Part shown: piece by piece, positions 22,160-32,711 of the stretch
Numbering within the stretch: position 1 is the stretch's first letter
Layout: each line of letters starts with the position of its first letter
NCBI RefSeq assembly: GCF_008831285.2
Contig: NW_022204507.1
Span: 2,774,814 to 2,838,813 of the forward strand
Direction of reading: 5' to 3'
DNA length: 64,000 nucleotides
From: Nymphaea colorata
Taxonomy: Eukaryota; Streptophyta; Magnoliopsida; Nymphaeales; Nymphaeaceae
The notes under the pieces: generated by a model
Databases searched by the model: none
The model's input: only the letters and a program-made list of their open reading frames with translations
Told to the model about the DNA's origin: nothing
Translations under genes and position numbers: made by a program

Positions 22160-23820
22160 ACACTGTACGCATCAGATTTTGGATTAACAAAAATACAGAA
22201 GGAAAAACAAACAAAGAAACAAGTCAGACTTTTAGGCTATATGCGAGTTAAATTACATGTCGTTTCTTGTGAGGGTTGTCTTATAATGTCATCAGAAAAT
22301 ATGAAGCTATCAATAACAAAACATCTCAAAAACATCCACCATCAAGTTATAAATCATGTATAAGCATCTCTAAGAAAATGGCACCTGTCAGTCCTTCATA
22401 ACGTTGCTGATCCCTTTGACAATCGTTTGTTTATTAATTGATGCCATTGGCCCATTGTCATCACAACTCAGCTCAAGAAAGTATGTGTTCCTAGAAAGAA
22501 GGTTCATTTAGCTTTGTACACCATCCATCTTAATTTTCTCAATATGTTCTGTTTCTTTTATTCCCCCTATAATGCAATTTGGATAGAGTGCGAACAGAAC
22601 ATCCCTCTCTTTTTTTAGGAAACTTTGCTGGCCACAACATGATCCTCTGACCTACAGCATATCACATATAAAATGAATAATTAATGAATCAGTGAAAATG
22701 AAGCAATGCTCTTGCCATTCCTGGATACAACATATAAAAGCTACAAAAGCCACAAAGAAAAACATACACACTAGAAACTCCCCTCTTCACATGAACATTT
22801 TGTGGATCAAAGAAGAAAGGCCACTCTCTGAAGCACATGCATGTTACATATTGAAAAATGTAAAAGACATAAAAATATAGGGCTGTTTTACACAGAATGC
22901 AACTGTAGATATAGCAGATCCAAATTGTAGACCAACACTAATTAATCATTAACTTGGAATAAATAAACACACTAAAGATCATGATGAAGGCAAAGAGTTC
23001 AATATTAGTGTATGTGATGCAACTTGGTACAGGTTTCCCTAAGTCATCATCTTTAAAAAACATCGAATACAATTTACAAGACTAACAAAGTGGTAACTGT
23101 AAAAAATTTGGAAAGGCTAAGATTGGGAATATGATTACATCCACAATATATTTCTTTTCATGGACAGTGAAATCGAAGGAAGCTCAAGCAGAAGAATGTA
23201 TGGGCATCATAAACAACAAATTAGAGCTGTGCATTTTCCAATCATTGTTCACCATCTGGTGTCAAATGGTGCATGCATTCTGCTGTGTATTTTCCATCAC
23301 CGGGAACAGATAAAGATTTATACTAACATAACTTCATTAATTGCTATATCAATAAGTAATAACATCAAATTAGGCCATCATGCTATCAACTACAGAACAT
23401 GGCAGCAAGTACAAATTAATCGTTAAATATTTTTGTACAAAATAACAATGAGTAATTGATATTATTGTATAATGGTATATGACTAATTTTCAACTGAGAT
23501 CATACTATGTTATTTCACAAACAAAATCTATAACTAGCTTACCTCGTGTTAGAAACTACAAAGTCAAAGTATTTACAATTAAGAAAAGAGAATTCAACTT
23601 TGACATTTCTTAACAAGAATGGAAAGATTTCTATCATCACATGCCATTCATTTATTAGTTAAAGCGATTACAGTTAACTAAGAATATTCAACTTCTTCAT
23701 ATAAGCTGGGTTTTCTTAGATTAGCTACAACACTGCGATCCTCTCTCCCTCTTTCATTGCAAAGTACCCATACAAAATTGAATAAGAGTTTTCCTTTCAG
23801 CTGGTGTTTCTATAGAAGAT
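22160..23820. other. Shared with copy B; no gene assigned
   Basis: AT-rich, intron-like sequence shared with 62,801-64,000 as far as 23,340. Short frames at 22,692-22,880 and 23,131-23,426 lack recognisable domains. It could be intron or 3' flank of the possible minus-strand gene near 23,900. Confidence 0.35.
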
Positions 23821-23834
23821 ATAAAGTCATCAGC

Positions 23835-23951
23835 TCATGCCATGCCTATGATTCCATACTCAACTGCCTCGGTTGCACTGAAATACTTTGAGTGCCATAA
23901 ATCCTTCTCAATCTTCTGTCCATATTACGTATATGTCTTGTATAAAGAGTG
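23835..23951 (-). pseudogene. Possible Clp protease (ClpP/ClpR) exon fragment
   Basis: The minus-strand frame reads HSLYKTYT, one stop, then YGQKIEKDLWHSKYF followed directly by SATEAVEYGIIGMA and a stop. This resembles the handle-helix end of ClpP/ClpR subunits, where an A-x-HTG segment is followed by -EKIEKD-RP-YFSA-EA-EYGIID. ClpP/R proteins form the caseinolytic protease core of chloroplasts and mitochondria. None of the catalytic Ser-His-Asp region is visible here, and the in-frame stop and lost HTG suggest a relic. It could be a chance match or a poorly spliced exon. Confidence 0.4.
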
Positions 23952-24954
23952 ACCTTGCGACAAAACTTCAGGGTTTTTGGTAAGTATTTCTACAGTCACC
24001 TATATAAAAAGTAAAACTAGATCATGTGATTAAAAATTGAACCTTAGTGTAGGCTCATAACTTAAAGCGGGTTCACTAGATTATGACTTTGACCACAAAA
24101 GTAGTTAATTTTTTAGAGTTTTCCACTCATTAATTATAAAATTTTCCCCACTTAGTGAAAATAGATCAAGTACCCAAAAAAAGTCCACTATAAGGATTCA
24201 AAAATTGGACAGAAGAGGAGAGAGATAAAGAAGTGGTTCTGCACTACTATATAATACATAACTAAGACAGAACAGAAGAAAGGGAAAACTAACATGACAA
24301 AAGGGTTTTATACATCTTCAACTATTATATGCCCATTATCAAATAAAAAAGTCAGTTTTCTTACCAATTCATCCTTCACATTTTAATTTTCTTTCCTGAA
24401 AACAATATCAGTAGCTTGATCTTAAATCCGTGCAATAGGTAGACAGAGATGAACCACTACAAGTTCATGTTTCACAATCAACAGCAAGTTGCATACGAGG
24501 CATGTAAATCAATGAAACTAGAGACTTCACAAGGGAAAGGACCATAACTAGAATACCTACTTTATCATGTATTGAAAAAGAATCCACATACAAATAGCAA
24601 AAACCTGGATCTCAACATTCATATAATTCATGAAAAAGAGAGAAACTTGAAAGGCACATGTAATTTTAATTCCATTTTTAATTTTTCTTTTACATTTATT
24701 GACTCTATTTTGTATTGCAATAAAATATTCAAAAGAAATTAGTGTTGCTAGGCTCAATGCCTCTTGAATCTTCTCAACTCTTTCAAGAACCAAAAATTCC
24801 TGTTATTAGTAATACAAACCATGTTCAGGAATTCATGTCCCCAATAGATTCAAACTCCGCTTTTACTTAAAATGATTCATTCAAGTAAAAACAATTTATC
24901 TATTTGATAATTAATTTAAGCATGTAGACATAACAAACGAACATATTTTTCTAC

Positions 24955-25043
24955 CTTCCATTATCTTCAAGTTGATTTATCATTGCCCTGTAGTAATCAT
25001 CATGTTTCTTCCACAAGACTGTTCCGTAAGGGCCTTTGGAGCT
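24955..25043 (-). CDS. Candidate internal exon, function unknown
   Basis: On the minus strand an acceptor-like TTCTACATCTACAG precedes a coding-like frame that includes GPYGTVLWKKHDDYYRAM. It ends at a donor-like GGAAG/GTAGAA. A second possible exon at about 24,790-24,730 (VEKIQEALSLATL) is in a compatible phase if the acceptor after CTTGAAAG is used. Residue composition is protein-like, unlike the surroundings. I do not recognise the family. The copy B region nearest in sequence (54,428-54,600) lacks this exon. Confidence 0.3.
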
Positions 25044-25214
25044 GTAGATGTAGAATCTTATGAGATGATGTATGCTGCCATTTGATGGTATAATGCATCA
25101 CAAATGGCAGTGTAAGATCATATGAGATCTTCATCTCCCATATCTCTCGTTGCCATTTTCTATTTCCCTGTTGGCATTTAATTCCTCAAGCTTCCGGAGA
25201 GCCATAGAGTTAAT

Positions 25215-25525
25215 AGGGATGTCAATGAATCAGATTCAGATCAAATACCATATCAAGTTTTTTTAAATAAATCAGATATGAAAAAAAGAGGAATTTGATA
25301 TCCAAATGAAAAATCAGATCGGATTCAGTATTAAAAATTGGCATCCGATAAATATCAGCATCAAATAGATGCCCAACCAGATACCAGAAAAAAAAAAGAT
25401 AATGGATATCTAAACCCAAATTTATAGATCCAGATCTAAATAATATATTTTATTCTACATTATTGTAAATCTATAATCTGAATGCAAATTTGAATCCCCA
25501 ATTTTAATTAATATCATCCGAATCT
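25215..25525. mobile_element. MITE-like repeat starting TAGGGATGTCAAT
   Basis: Same family as the well-delimited element at 32,084-32,515. It begins TAGGGATGTCAAT and has an interior of repeated ATCAGAT/GGATATC words. The right terminus is not visible, so it is decayed or truncated. An orthologous-looking copy lies at 54,627-54,950. Confidence 0.55.
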
Positions 25526-25539
25526 CAAAACAGTGCAAA

Positions 25540-26322
25540 CTTCGTCGAGCACTTGACAAGGTTTAGGCCACCTCCAGATCCACTGCAAGTGGCATTTTGT
25601 TCATAAGCCTTCTTAATTTTATAGCTGCATTTTTTCATCAAGACCCACGACATCTGGTTACATGTATGGTGCATAGCCTTTATGAAAATGACAAGTGCGC
25701 CCCTGCCCTCTTGTACTAGCTCCTTAGGCCACTTTTTGGGTACTTGGCATCCATGGGTGCCTGTGCACAAGCCTGGGCATACAACCAGCTTTGAACATCG
25801 ACCCATGTCATCGACACTATACTAAACACTTGAGGGAGAGAGAGATAGAGATATTCTCAGTGATTGAAACAGGGATAGGGAGCACTTGAAGAAGGGGTAG
25901 AGAGTTTATTTCCTCTCTTAAGTGTAATGTGTGTCGCAGAACGCCTCATGAGCTCGTTGTTGCCAACTCCACCTTCATCAATGTTGTTGTCCTCTTCTAA
26001 AGAGATTTACTAGATAAAGTATGATTTAGCAATTTCCAACTTTCAAGAGGCTATGAAGCTCAAACAGAAGAATGTTAGGGCCTTCTGCCTCTTGGGATCT
26101 GTTACAAAAAATGAAAACTAATTTTTAAAGCTGTGTTATTAACTTTGTTTTCTTTACACCTATTGTAAAGGTGTAAAATTGAATTGTGGTGTTCTTTGTC
26201 ATGCATGTGGAATTCTCTAGAAGGTTGAAGGCATGATTCTGTTGTAATAAAAAATATTCTTTCATGCCTGTATTTGATTTTGTACAAAAAAAGTATAAAT
26301 ATGTGAAAGGAAGAAGAGCACA
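25540..26322. repeat. R3 repeat block, copy 2, left part
   Basis: Matches 20,137-20,910 and 54,960-55,715. The match stops at about 26,322 in the GAGCACAATGC stretch and resumes at about 32,712. The copy is therefore split by 6.4 kb of copia DNA. Confidence 0.85.
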
Positions 26323-26440
26323 ATGCCAAACATCGTGGGTGAAGATGAGCCAGCCGAATGTCATGGGTGAAGATGAGCCAGCCGAATGTAGTGGGATAAG
26401 ATGAGCCAGCCAAATGTCGTTGAAACCAAAAACCGTGGTG
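26323..26440 (+). repeat. Copia 5' LTR fragment with 28-bp minisatellite
   Basis: Contains three tandem units of about 28 bp with core GATGAGCCAGCC. The same units occur inside the LTR at 29,534-29,845. The first ~80 bp of the LTR are missing here, so the 5' end is truncated. Confidence 0.65.
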
Positions 26441-26884
26441 ACTTAAACTATTAACTTTCTTAATCGTGTGCACTGTTTCTGGCATCCAGCGGTTTAGGTA
26501 GCATTGCCAGCCTTCCACGATCCTCCAGAAGTCATCCCATAACAGTTCGAGCAAGCATTGATCCAATCCCTACGATTGGAGGATTCCCAGCATTCTGTAG
26601 AGTGGTTCTTCAGTGAACCTACCCCTTTCACTACCGCTCGCGATTCCGACCTCCTTTTCCCATCAAACTTCATGGACAGCATCCCCAAAGGAAGGCAAAT
26701 CCACAAGCCAAGCTCGATCATTGCACAGCTGGAATCCTCAAATTCGTGATGGCCCCACTCTTTGTGTCAAGTTTTCCGGTGCCCTCTATTTCTTCACTCG
26801 CCGGCACCGGTGTAGACCCCTATTGGGCCCCAAAAGGCTCAAACAGCATCGTCAGGCCGTGGTGACTCCTGCTCGATCGGCGGC
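26441..26884. other. Unidentified 0.44 kb between LTR fragment and PBS
   Basis: More GC-rich than its surroundings and unlike the 3' LTR at the same position. Overlapping open frames on both strands (26,494-26,749) show no known domain. It could be the remainder of a different LTR, a leader, or captured host sequence. Confidence 0.4.
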
Positions 26885-26896
26885 GTGATCAGAGCC
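26885..26896 (+). promoter_or_regulatory. Degenerate copia primer-binding site
   Basis: GTGATCAGAGCC matches the last nine bases of the consensus TGGTATCAGAGCC used with initiator tRNA-Met, and lies about 140 bp before the gag frame. Confidence 0.5.
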
Positions 26897-27034
26897 AGCC
26901 AGAATATCCAGATTTCTGCCATCTTCCCTGTGGCATTTTTTCTTCTCCTATGCATGGGAAGTCGGGTATTGAGTCCTGAGCATTAAGGAGCAGTCATGGC
27001 CAACAAAGTAAAGAACAAATAGTCAGGAAATATC

Positions 27035-28100
27035 AATGGCCATGAAAATGCCCAGGTGATATTTGATCTCTTCTATTTACATTATTCGGATAATTTCGGA
27101 AGTGGGTTAGTATCTCAACCTCTTATCGGTGATAACTTTGCAATTTGGCACAGAGGTCATGATCGTGGCTCTATCAGCCAAAAACAAGTTAGGATTCGTT
27201 GATGGGACTATCAAAGAGCCTAAAGAGGATGAACATAATCGTATGTTGTGGGTACGATGTAACAATCTGGCTCTAGCATGGATTCTTAATTCATTTATAA
27301 GGAGATTCATGCTATCATCGCTTATGCTACCACAAATCAAGTAAAATGGGAGGAGTTAAAAGAAAGATATACTCACAGTCTTGCTCCAAGAGTCTTTCAG
27401 CTACACAGTTCAATACATTGATTACAACAAGAGTCCATGTCTGTTACAACATTTTATACAAAACATATTATATAAAAGTCAAAGTGCTTTGGGAAGAATT
27501 AAATTACTACAATCCTGTGTCTTTGTTCGTGTGGGGGCATAAAAATTTATTCGGATCAAATCCAAAGAGAACGTGTAATTTAGTTCTTGAAGGGACTGAA
27601 CGACTCATATGATGCTATTAGAGGACAAATTTTATTGCTTGATCCCTTATCCACAGTAAACAAATTATATGCTCTAGTCTTGCAGGAGGAACAGCAGCAA
27701 GATTCATCAGCCTCTCACACCACCTTGGCAATATCACACAATCATATTCCCAAAGCAGCATCACTTGAACAAAGGTTCAAGTTTCAATGCAATAAAGAAG
27801 GACGTCAAAGACGACCAATCTGTAGCTATTGTCATAACATAGGTCATGTGAAAGATAAATGTTTCAAGTTGAATGGCTATCCTCGAGGACATCGATTCCA
27901 TGGTTCCAACTTTCGGCCACCACAAGCTGCAGCTACCATTCATAACCAAAGGCCGGTCGACCTCCATGCAAGTGATTGTACTAGTTTCTCTGGCAGCAAT
28001 AGTAAAACTTCCAAGGAAGTTGTACCTTCAATCACTATGGATGAGTATCATAAAATCTTATCACTTGTTAGAACTCTATCTGCCTCTTTCAATTTCGCAG
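27035..28100 (+). pseudogene. Copia gag, element 1
   Basis: The N-terminal part matches the Retrotran_gag_3/UBN2 pattern: SQPLIGDNFAIWH is readable by frame change, then VALSAKNKLGFVDGTIKEP at about 27,160-27,220. The longest open stretch (27,587-28,100) includes LNDSYDAIRGQILLLDPLS and a zinc knuckle CSYCHNIGHVKDKC (27,821-27,862) followed by FKLNGYPRGH. This would bind and package the element RNA. Frameshifts separate the parts, so no intact Gag can be made. Confidence 0.88.
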
Positions 28101-28400
28101 GTAATATATCTTCATATATGTGTGCCAATAGCTCTCCACTTCAAAAACCAACCAATTGCCGAGTACCTGTAAACTTACCCAATGGAAATACAATAACTGT
28201 CCATCAAACTAGTGATGTTAAACTACCACCATTCACTCTCGAAAATTCCTTGTATATTTTCTCTTTCAAAGTGAGCCTACTCTCTGTGAGTCAATTGAGC
28301 AAGGCACTAAACTTTTCCGTAACTTTCTTCCCTACTCATTGTGTCTTGCAGGACCTGAATGCGAGATTTCTATTGCTCTTTTATTTTGGCTTCCTCGACC
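28100..28400 (+). pseudogene. Copia protease region, catalytic motif lost
   Basis: Continues the gag frame. NLPNGNTITVHQTSDVKLP, then LLSVSQLSKALNFSVTFFP, are the typical segments following the aspartic protease active site. The W-I-D-S/T-G-A motif that should precede SSYMCANSS is missing, apparently through a small in-frame deletion near 28,110. The integrase that should follow is absent. Confidence 0.8.
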
Positions 28401-28479
28401 AATTGTAACTTGACATTCAATCCAATGAAAGGCACAAGGTACCCTCTTTCTAACTTCACTTTCTTGTTTCTCTCCTAAG

Positions 28480-28990
28480 AACCTTTGAAGTGGCAATTGG
28501 ACATAGGGATTGGCGAGACACAATGAACTTAGAAATTAGTGCACTAATGGAAAACAACACTTGGACAATGACCACTATACACAGGGAGTTAAGCCCATCG
28601 GTTGCAACTGAATTTACAAAATCAAGTTCTGATCAGATGGTACTATTGAGCGATACAAGGCACGCCTGGTCGCCAAAGGTTATTCCCAATAGGAAGGACT
28701 GGACTACAATGAGACATTTGTACAGGCCGCAAAATTGTTAAATGTCTGACCTTTACTTTCAGTTGCAGTCGAAAATGATTGGTTATTATACCAAATGGAT
28801 GTCAAGAATGTCTTTCTTCTTCATGGCGATCTGCTTGAACAAGTACATATGCAAGTTCCACCAAGATATGACCGTAAGGAGGAGAATCTGGTATGTAAAT
28901 TACATAAATCTCTCTACGGTTAGAAATTGCTTGTTCAAGTGCAGTAATTTATGTTTCGCAGCAAACATATGCTCCCAACTTTGTAAGGAA
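28480..28990 (+). pseudogene. Copia reverse transcriptase fragment, element 1
   Basis: DWRDTMNLEISALMENNTWT (28,508-28,567) and, across frame changes, an ERYKARLVAKGYS-like stretch, AKLLNV, YQMDVKNVFLLHGDLLEQV (28,778-28,840) and LVCKLHKSLYG mark the N-terminal half of RVT_2. The YVDD half is gone. Jumping from protease to here implies loss of the whole integrase. Confidence 0.85.
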
Positions 28991-29149
28991 ACAAGTATAA
29001 TGGGTGCCAAGCCAATGGAATTTCTAGCGGAACGAAAGCACGAACTCGAAGAAGGTATTCTCCTAAGCACACAAACCAATCTTCAAATGAGTGTGTTTGT
29101 GATTATGATTGGGTGGCATGTCAAGAAATGCGAAGGTCCATAACTAGTT

Positions 29150-29519
29150 ATTGTGTTCTTCTTGGTGATTTTCCAATTTCATGAAAGAGAAAAAAACAGC
29201 CCACAGTATCTCACTCCTTTGCAGAAGTAGAATACAAGGCATTGACAAATGCAGTATGTGAAGTGACTTGGTTGAAATTCTTATCTATACTGCCACAATC
29301 ACGCTGCCATGCATATTGTCGCCAATCCAGTTTTTCCTGAGCACCCAAACAAATAGATTTAGACTGCCATGTGGTATGAGAAAAAATAAATCAAGGTGTA
29401 GTGAGAACCAGTTACATTAAGAGCAAAGATCAGCTGACAGACTTATTCACTAAGGCCTTAGGCAAGGAAGCATTTATTCATCTTCTATCCAAACTGAACA
29501 TAAGAAATCTCTGCACTTA
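29150..29519 (+). pseudogene. Copia RNase H end, element 1
   Basis: YCVLLGDFPIS, then KRKKQPTVSHSFAEVEYKAL and NAVCEVTWLKFL, give the copia RNase H pattern (29,151-29,280). SYIKSKDQLTDLFTKALGKE near 29,410-29,470 is the usual C-terminal IKT-DQLADIFTK motif. It stops just before the polypurine tract. Several stops are present. Confidence 0.85.
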
Positions 29520-29521
29520 GT

Positions 29522-29533
29522 TTGAGGGGGGAG
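29522..29533 (+). promoter_or_regulatory. Polypurine tract
   Basis: The purine run TTGAGGGGGGAG immediately precedes the TGTTAAAATTAAG start of the LTR, as expected for plus-strand priming in copia elements. Confidence 0.8.
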
Positions 29534-29845
29534 TGTTAAAATTAAGATTTGCTTCTTAGCTTCTTATCTTGACATCTTAACGATAAGACTTTCAATTGGT
29601 TAGCGAAGCTGTTATGATGAGCCAGCCAAATATCATGGGAGAAGATGAGCCAACCAAGTGTCATGGGATAAGATGAGCCAGCCAAATATCATGGGATAAG
29701 ATGAGCCAGCCAAATGTTGTTGAAACTAAAAACCGTACTACTTTTTCTTCTGTATGTAGGTGTGTAAGATCAATAGAAAAATATGAAGCAATTCTTTGTT
29801 CTCTTCCTTGTGTTACATTCTTCCTTAACTCAAATAATTTCTACA
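29534..29845 (+). repeat. Copia LTR shared by elements 1 and 2
   Basis: Starts TGTTAAAATTAAG directly after the polypurine tract and probably ends TTCTACA. At 29,614-29,725 it carries four units of the 28-bp GATGAGCCAGCC minisatellite. It is followed within 20 bp by a second gag, so the same LTR serves as 3' LTR of element 1 and 5' LTR of element 2. Confidence 0.7.
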
Positions 29846-29862
29846 TACTCTAATGTAGAGCC

Positions 29863-30830
29863 ATGGCGTCAATAGGTAAGGCTCCCAATTCTTCCAACTC
29901 CTTTTCAGCTAGTGGAGCAGAGTCCTCTTATGGTAACAACATCATCAATATTCAAAACCTCTTTTTCCTTCATCATTCAGACAACCCGGGTACTATATTG
30001 GTTTCATAATTAGTAACTAATGAAATCTACTCAACCTGGAGTCATGATTTGAGAATTGCATTGTCTACCAAAAACAACTTCACCTTTGTTGATGGTAGTC
30101 TTCCCAAACCCAGCGTTGCAGCTCCTGAGATCATGATGTGGAGGCTTTGCATTCACATGGTCTTTCATGGGTTCTTAACTCGATCTCAAAAGAATTATCA
30201 AGCAATATCATCTACGCGACCACAACTATTGAAGTGTGAGACACTTAAAGGACCGATTCAATGAAAGCACAAACCCCTCATAAGTACCAACTCAAGTCCT
30301 CCATTAGTCATTTGAATCAAGAATATATATTTGTTGCTCTTTATTTTACAATATTGGGATAAGCTTTCGTCCTGTGATGTTCTTTCGGAATGCTCTTGCA
30401 ATGCCTTGAAAGTGGTTGCTCAAAAGCAACAAGAAGAGAGAGTGATTGAATTTCCTATGAGATTGAATGATTCATTCAATGCTATAGGAAGGCAAATTCT
30501 ACTTATGAAACCCTTGCCTTCTCTACAAAAGACATGCACTGGTCCTTCAAGAGGAGAAGCTCGTCTTCAAACTAGTGCTGTCGAGTATAGACCTCAGCAA
30601 GTGCAAATTTGAATGCGTTCGAAAACCAACAAAACAGGCACCCACAATACTTCTGCAATTACTGCAAGATTGCAGGACATCAAAGGATCGATGCTTCAAA
30701 TTAAATGGTTACCCTCCAAACTTTATCGGTGGAAAACAGCGCAAGACAAGGGGGCTATTATCAAGGCCTCTGTTGGAGGGAAAACTGATACCAATGCCTT
30801 AATTTCCACCACGCATGGAAAATAGTTCAG
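29863..30830 (+). pseudogene. Copia gag, element 2
   Basis: The start ATG (29,863) opens MASIGKAPNSSNSFSASG. This is followed by FLHHSDNPGTILVS, one stop, then EIYSTWSHDLRIALSTKNNF and FVDGSLPKPS (30,030-30,110), the canonical copia gag N-terminus. EFPMRLNDSFNAIGRQILLM (30,449-30,508) and a decayed zinc knuckle with RCFKLNGYP follow. Residue identity with gag 1 is only moderate, so elements 1 and 2 look like different subfamilies. Confidence 0.85.
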
Positions 30831-30923
30831 CAAGGACACTGCTCCAATTGTAACTCAAGATGAATATATTCAATTCAAACAATCATTAAAAATCGATCAG
30901 TAACCCAAATAAACATTCTAGCT

Positions 30924-31394
30924 ATGTTATTCTTCAGACTAGACACCTGGGTAATAGATATTGGTGCTAGTCACCACATGTCATGCTGCCATAAATCATT
31001 GCTAGATGACACAAAATTAGCTGTTCCATTTTCAATTAGAGTTCAGGACAACAGAATGGTATATGCTACACGTGTCGGTAAAGTTGTTCTATCACCTTAC
31101 ATTTTTCTTCAAAAAGTGCATTATCTTCCAAAGTTTGCTTACAACATATTGTCAGTGAGCCGAATTATTCAGAAAACCAAATGTGATTTGATTTTCCCCA
31201 CTACTGGGTGCTTTGTGCAGGACCCGATCTCCATGACCAGGACTGAGCAGGGTGATTCGTCAGGGGGATTCTTCATTTTCAAGTCACCTCTTACAATTGT
31301 AGACTGCTTGTTCACGAAACCCACTCAATCAGATTTTGATGTTTGGCATATGAGACTTGGGCACCCATCCTGCTCAAAGAATCAAATGCTCTGA
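30924..31394 (+). pseudogene. Copia protease and pre-integrase, element 2
   Basis: WVIDIGASHHMSC (30,948-30,986) is the aspartic protease site with the usual DSG changed to DIG. The frame continues through LPKFAYNILSVSRI and ends FDVWHMRLGHPSCSKNQML, the GAG-pre-integrase motif. It is open over 156 residues and then stops. Confidence 0.88.
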
Positions 31395-32083
31395 AAGCAT
31401 GACTCTATCATTAAGTTGTCAAATCATTTATGTGAAGCATGCAGTGTTGCTAAACAATGTAGGTTGATGTTCAAATTAAGTGAATCATGTTTTGCTAAAC
31501 CTTTTGATTCGCTAGTTTCTGTTTACTAAAGCTCTTGGGAATAAATGTTTCCCAAGCATCGGATACTCAAGCACATTACCTTTGGTCTATTGTGGATGAT
31601 TTTTCAAGAGCCATGTGGGTTTACCTATTGATGTATAAACGTGAAGTAGGTGATTTGCTTAAACATTTCATTAACATGACTGAGAAACAGTTCAAAACAG
31701 ATGTGTTAAAATTAGGATAGATAGTGGAACCGATTTCTTCTCAAATGACAATTTTTTTTTTTTCATGATAGAGACATCCTACATCAACATTCATGCCCCT
31801 ACATGCCTCAACAAAACGGCATAGTTGGGAGAAAGTATCAGTACATCTTGAATGTGGTGTATGCTCTCAAGTTTCAGTCAGGTCTGCCCTTAAAATGTTG
31901 GGACTTACGTGCATTGACAGCCACATATTTAATAAATAGGACCCCATCCAAAAAAAAAAAACTTGACACTGAATCTCCTTTGAAAAAATATTTAAAAGAA
32001 AACCACCTTACAAGCATATATGTGTGTCTGGTTGTTTGTATTTTTCTACCAACCTCAAACCAACTGGAAAATTCCATCACAAG
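31395..32083 (+). pseudogene. Copia integrase, element 2, 5' part
   Basis: HLCEACSVAKQCRLMF at about 31,427-31,475 is the zinc-binding end. SIVDDFSRAMWVYLL (31,583-31,627) holds the first catalytic Asp, and RIDSGTDFF near 31,720 the second. PQQNGIVGRKYQYILN (31,806-31,853) is the E-R-K-H block with the catalytic Glu changed to Gly. ATYLINRTPS follows. A MITE interrupts the frame at 32,084 and integrase sequence resumes at 32,516. Confidence 0.88.
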
Positions 32084-32515
32084 TAGGGATGTCAATATAT
32101 GCGATTTGAATTGGATATCTGACCAATCCGATCCAAAAAAATCGGATATAAAAAAAAAAGATATCCAATTAGGAAATCAGATTGGATTCCAATTTAATAA
32201 ATAGCATCCAATCATATACGAATTCAGATTCAGATATACATAAATATCCGATCGAATTCTGATGCAAATTCGGATCAGATTCATTTTAGACGAATATCCT
32301 ATATCAACTGCTATTAAATTTTGAAAATTAGCAAAATCTGGTTCAAAATTTGGATTCAGATATAAATATAAAAATCAGATTCGGATCGTGAAATTGGATT
32401 TCGGGTTTGGATATGACTTCTTTATTCGAATTCGAATCCGAATATTTGAATATCCGAAAAAGCTGATATGATTAAGGATATATTGGGTCCGAATCCGATC
32501 CGTTGACATCCCTGG
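32084..32515. mobile_element. 432-bp MITE with TAGGGATGTCAA ends and 7-bp TSD
   Basis: Left end TAGGGATGTCAAT and right end GTTGACATCCCTGG form inverted repeats of AGGGATGTCAA. Flanks are TCACAAG at 32,077-32,083 and TCACAAG at 32,516-32,522, a perfect 7-bp target-site duplication (an eighth base differs). The host copia frame continues across the insertion point. The interior is built of GGATAT/ATCCGA words in both orientations. TSD size suggests hAT or a relative, and no transposase is present. Confidence 0.85.
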
Positions 32516-32711
32516 TCACAAGGTTCAGCGATGTGTGTTCATTGGTTATCCTACTGAACAAAAGGCTACAATCTACTTGATTTGGATACCAAAAAAAAAA
32601 ATTCGTTTGTGGGGATATGGTCTTCAATGAAATTGAATTTCCCTTCAAAATCTCAAAGGATCGGAGCAAAGTCTCACATTTTCTTGTTATTCCTCTCAAA
32701 TTTGTTACAGC
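32516..32711 (+). pseudogene. Copia integrase, element 2, 3' part
   Basis: The frame RCVFIGYP (32,530-32,553), which follows the integrase core in copia proteins, continues with a DMVFNEIEFPFK stretch near 32,616. It ends abruptly at about 32,711, where the R3 block resumes. Reverse transcriptase, RNase H and the expected 3' LTR of element 2 are missing. Confidence 0.8.

Larger units (their letters stand above)
1..23340. repeat. Segmental duplication, copy A
   Basis: This stretch aligns in the same order and orientation with 35,848-64,000. Anchor pairs are 26/35,873, 905/36,790, 2,300/38,175, 6,934/40,775, 8,170/42,340, 10,786/45,393, 14,037/48,570, 18,807/51,434, 20,137/54,960 and 22,160/62,801. 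Identity looks roughly 90-95% by eye, with many small indels. The offset grows from about 35.85 kb to 40.65 kb because copy B carries larger insertions. The left boundary lies at or before position 1, so the true unit start is unknown. The right limit is set by the window end in copy B, so the duplication may extend beyond 23,340. Confidence 0.93.
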
